This document shows positions 8,076 to 14,700 of a DNA stretch of 49,148 bases, piece by piece. The stretch's first letter is position 1; every line of letters starts with the position of its first letter. The translations under genes were made by a program, and so were the position numbers. The notes beneath the pieces are model-generated. The model did not search any database and was not told the origin of the DNA. It was given only the letters and a program-made list of their open reading frames with translations. Source of the DNA: a virus; IMG/VR virus record IMGVR_UViG_3300043470_000280, positions 1 to 49,148 of that record; one strand, given 5' to 3'.

Positions 8076-8300
8076 ATGGAAAATGTATTAATTCATCTTA
8101 AAATATCTAAAGTAGATTTTAATTGTCCTAAATGTGGCAAAGAATACAGCGATGAAGATGATAAATATCTTAATAGATGTGAAAAAAACAAAAACTTTAG
8201 AACAAATATTAAATGTAAATGTGGTAATTCATTTTATATGACTTACAACTATATGGGTAACGCTGTTTCATTTGAAAAGGAGTCAAAGTATTACTTATAA
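8076..8300 (+). CDS. Cassette-borne zinc-ribbon-like protein D
   Basis: 74 residues with cysteine pairs CPKC (C17, C20) and CKC (C47, C49) plus C35, suggesting a small zinc ribbon. The rest is charged and AT-rich. It is the only ORF between sites 4 and 5. Its segment ends are complementary: GTTATAAGTAGTAC at 8038 against GTATTACTTATAAC at 8288-8301, 13 of 14. The TAA stop is part of the R''-like TTATAAC. The role is unknown; zinc ribbons commonly bind nucleic acid or protein. Confidence 0.6.
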   Translation: MENVLIHLKISKVDFNCPKCGKEYSDEDDKYLNRCEKNKNFRTNIKCKCGNSFYMTYNYMGNAVSFEKESKYYL

Positions 8301-8419
8301 CGTTTTGCGGCTTGGCGAAGTTGCCGAACACAAAACTTCATTAGTAGTACAAACTTTAAAATTTAGATAAAATGTCAATAGAAGGACAAAACGGCAATTT
8401 TGCCAAACCGATGTTATCG
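8295..8419. repeat. attC-like recombination site 5
   Basis: 125 bp from TTATAAC (8295-8301) to GTTATCG (8413-8419). The arms are 8307-8326 (GCGGCTTGGCGAAGTTGCCG) and 8392-8410 (CGGCAATTTTGCCAAACCG), pairing at 16 of 19. The loop contains the ATG at 8372 of the next ORF. An ATG at 8411-8413 uses the G of the recombination point G^TT. Confidence 0.75.
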
Positions 8420-8644
8420 GCAGGTTTTTTTGAAGAACTTGGTTTTTATGAAACGTCACCGCAACCACTATACAAATTACCATTACCAACAGTGGGCACA
8501 TATTTACTTGCTACCGATGAAGGGTCTTTGTGGATGGAATATGATGAAGGTAATGGTGAACAATACAAGCAAAGTGTTGGGGTTGGTAAATTTACTGAGC
8601 AAGATATTATCTCTCTTGTTTCGGTTCTGCAAACTTGCCGATAA
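8372..8644 (+). CDS. Cassette-borne hypothetical protein E
   Basis: 90 residues from ATG 8372, or 77 from the in-frame ATG at 8411 that straddles the attC-like crossover point. Residues MSIEGQNGNFAKP are encoded by the loop and right arm of site 5, so they are not part of the cassette proper. The body (PLPTVGTYLLATDEGSLWMEYDEG) looks like a genuine small domain. The TAA stop lies in the terminal R''-like CGATAAC. The segment is bounded by GTTATCGGCAGGTTT and AAACTTGCCGATAAC, which pair at 14 of 15. Function unknown. Confidence 0.5.
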   Translation: MSIEGQNGNFAKPMLSAGFFEELGFYETSPQPLYKLPLPTVGTYLLATDEGSLWMEYDEGNGEQYKQSVGVGKFTEQDIISLVSVLQTCR

Positions 8645-8655
8645 CTCATCGCTAA
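8631..8655. repeat. Incomplete terminal attC-like half site
   Basis: AAACTTGCCGATAAC (8631-8645) is the R''-type end of cassette E and pairs with its start at 8413. It is followed by TCATCGC, but no second stem arm or GTTA is found in the next 150 bases. The last site therefore seems truncated or rearranged at the junction with phage sequence. Confidence 0.5.
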
Positions 8656-8687
8656 GAGCATATTTTACCGACTTATACAACAAAACT

Positions 8688-8969
8688 ATGAATATAAAAG
8701 AATTTGAAAGAGGCGAGCATTGCTTCGGCCCAATACTAACAGTCAATGGAATTGAGTACAACGACTTAAATCAGCAGGAAGTAATTGATTTCATTAACGA
8801 TATGTTTAAGAACAACCTGAACAGCGGATTGCTGATTAGAGAGTGTTTTGACACTTGTTTGGACTACCTTCAAGCAGATATGGTAGACTCTAGCTCAGAC
8901 AGATGTGATCAGTGTGGTAATTACAATACATACGCTAAATACATTGTAGACGATGAAAATTTTAATTAA
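8688..8969 (+). CDS. Small phage protein with CxxC pair, possibly 5'-truncated
   Basis: 93 residues from ATG 8688 (MNIKEFERGEHCFGP…). It has a probable beta region (ILTVNGIEYNDL), then helices, and a C73-x-x-C76 motif near the end. The same frame is open upstream of the ATG (…LRAYFTDLYNKT-M…) back into the cassette array, so an older gene may have been cut by array insertion. It precedes the dNMP kinase group with only 8 bases to the next gene. No family recognised. Confidence 0.6.
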   Translation: MNIKEFERGEHCFGPILTVNGIEYNDLNQQEVIDFINDMFKNNLNSGLLIRECFDTCLDYLQADMVDSSSDRCDQCGNYNTYAKYIVDDENFN

Positions 8970-8977
8970 AAACAAGG

Positions 8978-9433
8978 ATGAGTAGATACGAGCTAATAAA
9001 GGAATACCCAGGCAGCCCTTGCTTGGGAACAATTGTAGAAAAAGATCCACTATCTAAGTCTTACTATCACCGTGACGAAGATAAAAAATGGTGTATACTA
9101 AACAATCACGTTGAAAACAACCCTGAGTATTGGGAGAAACTTAATGAGAATATTTATTGGGTGGTATCTACTGAAATATATAAACAGTTTGGACAGGTAT
9201 TATTCTTTGCTTGGACTATATATAAAGTGGAAGCATTTGAACCTAAAGATTCTGTGATTAAATATTTCAAAACAAGAGAAGAAGCCGAAGGATTTATTTT
9301 ATACAATAAGCCATGTCTAAGTTATGATGATGTTTGTAAAATGTTTAATTCTTCAAGAGATTTTAAAGGAGATGTTATGACATTTAGGATTAGCGAAAAA
9401 TCATTAAAAGAATTTGTAAAAAGCAAGCTATGA
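8978..9433 (+). CDS. Conserved-type phage protein with 'YELIKEYPGSP-LGTIVEKD' N-terminus
   Basis: 151 residues. The N-terminal segment (YELIKEYPGSPCLGTIVE…ENNPEYWEKL) is of a kind I recall from many Bacteroidota phage proteins of unknown function; that recollection is not verified. The second half may form another small alpha/beta domain (FKTREEAEGFIL). It overlaps the dNMP kinase start by 4 nt. It is AT-richer than the replication genes. Confidence 0.6.
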   Translation: MSRYELIKEYPGSPCLGTIVEKDPLSKSYYHRDEDKKWCILNNHVENNPEYWEKLNENIYWVVSTEIYKQFGQVLFFAWTIYKVEAFEPKDSVIKYFKTREEAEGFILYNKPCLSYDDVCKMFNSSRDFKGDVMTFRISEKSLKEFVKSKL

Positions 9434-10140
9434 AGAACTTAATCAGCATATCAGGAAGCGCTGGACACGGCAAGGATACCATAGGTAAAATCATTCAGTG
9501 GTTGCTTAGTGGTAATACAGAAGGTCAGTTTATAGAACAGGTTTGCGCCACAAAGAATAACGAGTGGTGGCTGGAAGAACAGTCTGGGTTTGAGATCAAG
9601 AAGTTTGCTGACAAGTTAAAACAGATCGCGTCCATACTAACTGGAGTCCCTATCAAGAGCTGGGAGGACCAGTCCTTTAAAAACGAGACCATGCCAAGGG
9701 AGTGGTGGGTTCCAAACTGGAGCTGCGAGGAGGATCCCTTTGACCCAGTGACCTACAGATTGTTTTTACAAGTACTTGGCACTGAGGCTATTAGAGATAA
9801 TATACACCGAGATACTTGGGTAAACGCCTTGTTCGCGGACTACAGACCGCAGAAGTTGAGTGAGTACAACCCAAGCAAATGGATCATCACCGACACAAGG
9901 TTTCCTAATGAGCTGGTTGCTATAAAGGAAAGGGGCGGTATAACCATAAAGGTCGTAAGAACAGAGGTCGACTCTTTTGGTAATAGGGTATTGAGCAACC
10001 ATATAAGGTCAGCGATACACTCCTCTGAGAACGCGTTAGACGGCTACGAGTTTGACCACATTATATTCAACGATGATGGTATTGTAGAGTTGGCACACAA
10101 GGTAAAAAATGTTTTAATCAAGGAAGGGATTTTAGTATGA
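9430..10140 (+). CDS. Deoxynucleoside monophosphate kinase-like protein
   Basis: 236 residues. The P-loop GSAGHGKDT (9-17) opens the protein. FADKLKQIASILTG, QVLGTEAIRDNIHRDTWVNAL and IITDTRFPNELVAIKERGG follow in the order seen in T4 gp1-type dNMP kinases. The inferred role is to phosphorylate dNMPs and so supply dNTPs for phage replication. It is coupled to the genes on both sides (ATGA overlaps at 9430 and 10137). Length is normal for the family and the active-site motifs look intact. Confidence 0.8.
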   Translation: MKNLISISGSAGHGKDTIGKIIQWLLSGNTEGQFIEQVCATKNNEWWLEEQSGFEIKKFADKLKQIASILTGVPIKSWEDQSFKNETMPREWWVPNWSCEEDPFDPVTYRLFLQVLGTEAIRDNIHRDTWVNALFADYRPQKLSEYNPSKWIITDTRFPNELVAIKERGGITIKVVRTEVDSFGNRVLSNHIRSAIHSSENALDGYEFDHIIFNDDGIVELAHKVKNVLIKEGILV

Positions 10141-10292
10141 CGCCAAAAGAAACTGCATTAGAGTTAGTGTTTAAAAAATTTGGATGTTCAAAACAATATG
10201 CATTAATAGCAGTTGATGAGATTTTAAAACACTGTTACGAAGTTATGAAACCATTTTGGGAGGAGGTTAAGCAAGAAATACAGAGGTTATGA
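10137..10292 (+). CDS. Short helical phage protein (ALIAVDEIL…FWEEVKQEI type)
   Basis: 51 residues: a helical N-terminus, then YALIAVDEILKHCYEV and FWEEVKQEIQRL. This pattern (CALIAVDEI…YW-EVK-EIE-L) is frequent in short proteins of Bacteroidota phages and prophages as I recall; the function is unknown. Its ATG overlaps the TGA of the kinase gene. The frame is fully consistent and the end is a TGA at 10290-10292. Confidence 0.65.
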   Translation: MTPKETALELVFKKFGCSKQYALIAVDEILKHCYEVMKPFWEEVKQEIQRL

Positions 10293-10317
10293 CATCAAAA
10301 TAAAATTAGAAGCAGAT

Positions 10318-10422
10318 ATGTCTACAGCTATGTATGGGAAAGGAAAATCAGATGGCTATGATTTTGCGACAACTGAGTCTCAAAAAGAAATTAATAAAAT
10401 TAGAGTATATGGAAACTATTAA
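10318..10422 (+). CDS. Possible 34-residue peptide gene
   Basis: MSTAMYGKGKSDGYDFATTE…IRVYGNY fills the small gap between the 51-residue gene and the next ORF and overlaps the latter by 14 nt. The frame stays open upstream into the end of the previous gene. Composition (Gly, Tyr, Lys) is not random-looking but no family is recognised. It is listed as a candidate only. Confidence 0.35.
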   Translation: MSTAMYGKGKSDGYDFATTESQKEINKIRVYGNY

Positions 10423-10678
10423 AATAAAAAGTAATGAATCAGAATATTCCTTTTCTTGTCTTAAATCAGAAAACAAAATAACTTACCATCTATTTCAAAA
10501 TGATAAGTTAATCAATAAAGCAGTAGACTTAGGAGATGGTATAGAATTGAACGGCAAATCTATGGATTACGGTGAATTTGCAGAAATGTATTTACTTTTA
10601 AGAGCAATAATAAAAACCGATACTAGCCTAATGGGCGAGTATATCGCTACAACTGAAACTAAATTATTTGATTTATGA
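10409..10678 (+). CDS. Unknown small early protein
   Basis: 89 residues from ATG 10409 (METIKIKSNESEYSF…). The open frame extends upstream to 10334, but the upstream residues look like non-coding translation and overlap the candidate peptide gene, so the downstream start is preferred. It appears to be beta-strand rich, then helical (MDYGEFAEMYLLLRAII). It is linked to the next gene by a 4-nt overlap (ATGA). Function not recognised. Confidence 0.55.
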   Translation: METIKIKSNESEYSFSCLKSENKITYHLFQNDKLINKAVDLGDGIELNGKSMDYGEFAEMYLLLRAIIKTDTSLMGEYIATTETKLFDL

Positions 10679-11088
10679 CAAGCTACAAGAACAGATACGA
10701 TGATGTCTACACGTTTGAGAAGACAGACGACGGAAATATTATGATGAAGGGCGACTTCAAGTGGTTAAGGTTTGGCTACCCAAATGAATACAGCAAGGCG
10801 TATGAAGAGTACTTGAAGGACAATAAAAATCATAAGTACTGCATGGACTTAAAGACATTCAAGGAAAAGGTTCACGACTACGACAAAAAGGCAGGACAGC
10901 TTGTCTATGAGAAGTACGCAAGACTCGTCGAATCAAGGGCAGACATCATTAATATGTTGGACCCGTCGGGAGGTCCCTATATGTGCCAAGGAATGGATAT
11001 GGGAACTATCGGCAAGGAGTTTATGGGAATGAAGATAAAGGAGTTTAAACCACACCCTGACGGGTATAAAATTTTGATTGATGAGTAA
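10675..11088 (+). CDS. Unknown early protein
   Basis: 137 residues, charged and mostly helical, with a Met/Gly-rich segment near the C-terminus (MCQGMDMGTIGKEFMGMKIK). GC content returns to that of the replication block. Its end overlaps the next gene by 8 nt. No motif points to a function. Confidence 0.6.
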   Translation: MTSYKNRYDDVYTFEKTDDGNIMMKGDFKWLRFGYPNEYSKAYEEYLKDNKNHKYCMDLKTFKEKVHDYDKKAGQLVYEKYARLVESRADIINMLDPSGGPYMCQGMDMGTIGKEFMGMKIKEFKPHPDGYKILIDE

Positions 11089-11272
11089 TAAGATAGAAGA
11101 CATAGAGGTCAAGGACGCTGAGATTTTGGATTTCACATATCCTTTATTAAAGGTTAAATCTGTAGAGATCTACAGCAACAGGAAGTTAATCGAAAATATC
11201 CAAGGCATAGACGAGCTCTCTATAAGCTACGTTGATAATGGAGAGAAACTTAAACTAATGATTAAGTTATGA
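11081..11272 (+). CDS. Small acidic protein, unknown
   Basis: 63 residues from ATG 11081; a TTG one codon upstream is less likely. It appears to be beta-rich with an acidic start (MSNKIEDIEVKDAEIL). It overlaps both neighbours (8 nt upstream, 4 nt downstream), as do the others in this run of short coupled genes. No family recognised. Confidence 0.55.
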   Translation: MSNKIEDIEVKDAEILDFTYPLLKVKSVEIYSNRKLIENIQGIDELSISYVDNGEKLKLMIKL

Positions 11273-11472
11273 CAGAACAGCAGAAGAGAGACCTTATGTT
11301 TAAGCTATGGCTAAACAGCGGGATGACAAAGACCGAGTTTGCCATTCGATGTGGATGGAAAAACAGCAGCAACTTCTGCGGTATGATTTCTGGTAGACAC
11401 CGAGTGACTTACGAGCACTTAGAGAGGGCTTGTAAGGTTTTAGATATTAACTTTAAAGTAGAGATACAATGA
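11269..11472 (+). CDS. Small helix-turn-helix (XRE/Cro-like) protein
   Basis: 67 residues consisting of little more than one helix-turn-helix domain: MTKTEFAIRCGWKNSSNFCGMISGRHRVTYEHLERACKVL. This resembles the Cro/C1 type, where the scaffold helix, turn and recognition helix (SSNFCGMISGR) are followed by a third helix. It could regulate early genes or bind DNA in another role. ATGA overlaps link it to both neighbours. Confidence 0.65.
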   Translation: MTEQQKRDLMFKLWLNSGMTKTEFAIRCGWKNSSNFCGMISGRHRVTYEHLERACKVLDINFKVEIQ

Positions 11473-11642
11473 TTTACACAAAACTATTCTGCACAGACAC
11501 AGCGTGTCCGTCGAGGCAAACCTGCGACAGAGCAACAACCCCAGAGAACACACAAATAATCGAAACAACTTACAACAGAGAAGAAGATGCAATCAACTGC
11601 GACTACTACCAAGCAAAAACAGTCCCCACTACAGAGGATTAA
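11469..11642 (+). CDS. Cysteine-containing small phage protein
   Basis: 57 residues with cysteines at 8, 13, 19 and 44 (LFCTDTACPSRQTCDRATT), suggesting a small metal-binding knuckle. The ATG overlaps the TGA of the helix-turn-helix gene. Short cysteine proteins of this look occur in Bacteroidota phages as I recall, with no known function. The frame overlaps the next ORF by 56 nt. Confidence 0.55.
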   Translation: MIYTKLFCTDTACPSRQTCDRATTPENTQIIETTYNREEDAINCDYYQAKTVPTTED

Positions 11643-11745
11643 CAGGGTGATGAAGTACTACCTTGACAGGGGTGCAAACAAAGAGCGAGTGAACGACGTT
11701 TACAGGTCGATACTCGCTCAGAAGTTTAAGAAAGGGGAGGTTTAG
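11587..11745 (+). CDS. Last gene of the early block, small basic protein
   Basis: 52 residues, strongly basic (QRINRVMKYYLDRGANKERVNDVYRSILAQKFKKGEV), all helical. It overlaps the cysteine protein frame by 56 nt and its TAG (11743-11745) overlaps the stop codon of the opposing giant late gene. The last codons form the left arm of the terminator hairpin. Function unknown. Confidence 0.55.
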   Translation: MQSTATTTKQKQSPLQRINRVMKYYLDRGANKERVNDVYRSILAQKFKKGEV

Positions 11746-11762
11746 TCTTCCCCTTTCTTTTT
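11728..11762. terminator. Intrinsic terminator between the convergent early and late blocks
   Basis: A 13-bp stem (AAGAAAGGGGAGG at 11728-11740 with CTTCCCCTTTCTT at 11747-11759, 12 pairs) and a 6-nt loop are followed by T5 on the + strand. The hairpin contains both blocks' stop codons. The - strand reading has a weaker T tract, so it is best for the early operon. Confidence 0.8.
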
Positions 11763-14700
11763 ATACTGACCCTTCAATATAGGCCTAAAATCTCTCGCAA
11801 GGGGCAGGTACCCAGCTTGCGACGCCGTGTTTATCAACACCTCATCAAGCACTGGCTCTAACTTAACAGCCTCCCTTGCCTTTTTCTTTGCCTGAGACAT
11901 AGACCTCGGAGTCTTAGCCTCATTCTTAGAGATGTCGTCAACCTTCCATGCCGTCTCCACAATGTTCTGATACGGGCCGCTTAGGTTCACCGAAGCCATT
12001 CTTACGGGTCCCTTCTTCTCGATATCCTTCTCAGATATCTTGTTAAATACAACCGAGTGCTTGTACGGGTTGTACTCCTCCCCATCCCTAAGCATCTGCC
12101 CATTCTCCTTGTTAAGCTCCTCTATAGCGTAGTTCTGACCCATCTTTGTTAGGTTACCAAAGTTCCTTCCTACAAGCAGGGCAATCTGAGCAGACGTCAT
12201 AGATCGTATCAACTTATCCCATGTCAACTCCTCCTCCTCGTCGTCCTTCTCGTACCCAGCCAACCCATAGAACGCTGCGGTTATGGTGGACCCTAAGAGT
12301 GAGTACATTATCAGTCGAAGCTCTATGCCAGCAAGTACAGCGGCCGCCTTCTTCTTGCTCATCCTTCCGTCGGTCACCAGTGAGTACAACGCCGCTCTGG
12401 CCGTGCTGAACTCAAACATCTGGAAGTTAGTCAAGAAATTGTTCATCCTCTTAGCCAACACCTTCGCTGCGCTTTGGTCTGTATCAACGCTCATCTTCGC
12501 CGCCTTATCGAACGGGTTCTGCGTTGACCCTGCCATCTTCACCTCTTCGTCTGCGACCCTTCTCGCGGCCTCGATAGCGGACTTGTACTTATTTCTGTAC
12601 CTCTCGTCGTACATCCTTGAGAAGTCTATACTCACCCCAGTCTGTCTCTTGAACTCGTTAGCCATCGCCCCAACCCATATAGGTCTACTGACCAACATAT
12701 CAGGGGTGGACATCATCTTATCTCCAATCAAGGCTACAATCTCCCTAACTGGACGTTCTGTATTCCTAGCCAACGTCTCTAGTGCGTTCTTAAACGCTCC
12801 CTGACTCTTACCTGCGTGAGACACGTTGGAGCTACCCATGAACCCTACGTCTGAAATCATCCCCACATTCTTTCTTCCTGTAACCTTCTCAGTCACCGTG
12901 CTGTTTACCAACGTCATTATATCCCTGAGCTCTACACCCATAACCTCGTCAGCGTGTTCAAAGGTATACTTAAGACCTGTGAGCCAGTTCTTAGGCTGAG
13001 GCAGCACGTATGATATGTTCGACATTAACTCGTTTGCAAACTTAGGGATACCTGCCAATAAGGCGCGATACGAGTTGGACATAATGAGCTTATCTGCCTT
13101 GGAGAACAAGTCATCCTTCGTTGACTTAGCCGTTCCAAACACAAACTGCGCCACCTCTTCTCTGACAGCCATCACCGCATTTATAGCGTCAATGTTTACG
13201 TCCTTAGAGTTCTCGTCTTCAATAACGTCCTTCTTTACCTTCTCAAGTATCCTCTTTGTTGTCTGCATCGGAACGGCCATGTGGTACTCAAGCAGTACGT
13301 CGTTGGCGCTCGATAGCGATGTCGTGAACGGATCGAACACGATAGCCTTCGCACCAGGCATACGCTCCTCTAACGAACCAGCCTTGGTACCAATCGCATT
13401 GATTTTCTTGTACGCCTCCTTGACAGACTCTAACTCCTCCTTCTTACTCATCACTCCCGACAATACCTTGTGGGGTACGTAGTTGTTGAACATTACGGAT
13501 CTCTTCCCGCGTATCACCCCTGACGTAAATATTGCAATGTCCGTCATAGACTTGTTCACGTCCTCCAGTATGGCAAGGGCTCGCTTCTCTCTGTCAGACA
13601 GGCTGTTGAATATAGCGTCCGCACTTATCTGGCCGTCTACAGAGTATTCGTCAGCGATAGACTTGAGTATGTCGGCGTCCTGCTGAGAGTACATTGTCGT
13701 CTTGCCCTTTATCTCCTTTATCGTCTGCTTAATGAAGTCTATTGCTGGAGCAACACCCTTCGCCCCTGCGTTAGACTCGTACTCCTTCTGAAGGAGGTAC
13801 GCCATCATCTTAAACTTCACCTTCGTCACCTCGTTTGGAGACCTCTTCAAGATAGGCCCTTCGATAAGCGCTACCGCCTTCTCAAGTTTCTCTGTCAGCT
13901 CTGTAGTTGCGGTCTCGTATGAAGAGTACGCCTTGGCTAGCGGCTCCATTATAGACTCGTAGATTCTTCTCCCTTTATTGTCTCCAAGCATGAAGTCGAT
14001 GTCGAACGACATATTCTGACGTAGCGTTTCACCGATTGCTGTTCTGGCACCTCCCGCTACATTTAGTAACGCAGATTTGGCCGAGTTATATGCATTGCTA
14101 ATCAGTCTCGTTGACGTGTTTTTAATAACGTCCTCAACAAGCGGAGCCTTCTGCTCAATCATCATCGCCTGGTAGACCTTGACCCCGTAGTTGGGAAAGT
14201 ATCCACTGTCTATGTTGCCCATAACAGCGTTTAGGTTTCTTAACGTATTGGTGCTCAGTTTTTTAAGTAAGGACTTACTTCTCGCCATCTGTATCAACTC
14301 CCTTGCGTAAGCTCTCTCGTTCGGGTCGGATAACCTGGAAGAGGTGACGATACGTGCCGAAGATATCTGAGCAATCAAGTCCTTGCGTTCTTGCGCATCC
14401 TCTTCCTTGGTGGCCCGCTCCTTTCGGTAGATGTCTGATCGGTACTCGTCCATCTCCTTGGCTGTCGCCTCGTCGATATACCCTTGGCGCTTCATCTCTT
14501 CGATGGTCTTGTCAAATAATATATCTCCGTTAGCGTCTCTCTTCTTTTCTGCGTCTGGGAACGCCTCAAATATCATTGAAAGCTCATTGGCCCTTGACAT
14601 ATCCTCATCGACCTTATCAAGAACCGACTGAGCCTTCTGTATAGCCGTGGCTATTTTTTCTGTGGTCAGAACAGACTTTCTTTCTCCAAACTGCTGAACA

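Noticed and set aside
6844-8419. Repeats read as a CRISPR array
   Set aside because: The units are only partly alike, are spaced about 270-470 bases apart with ORFs between, and are palindromic with variable loops; no cas genes.
8400-8687. 5' extension of the 93-residue gene frame (would give 189 residues)
   Set aside because: The extra 96 residues are an alternate-frame reading of cassette E and the attC-like site. They look non-coding (many Tyr, His, Arg, no structure), so the ATG at 8688 is used.
10289-10303. Four-codon frame ATG ACA TCA AAA TAA
   Set aside because: Too short and without support; overlaps the end of the 51-residue gene.
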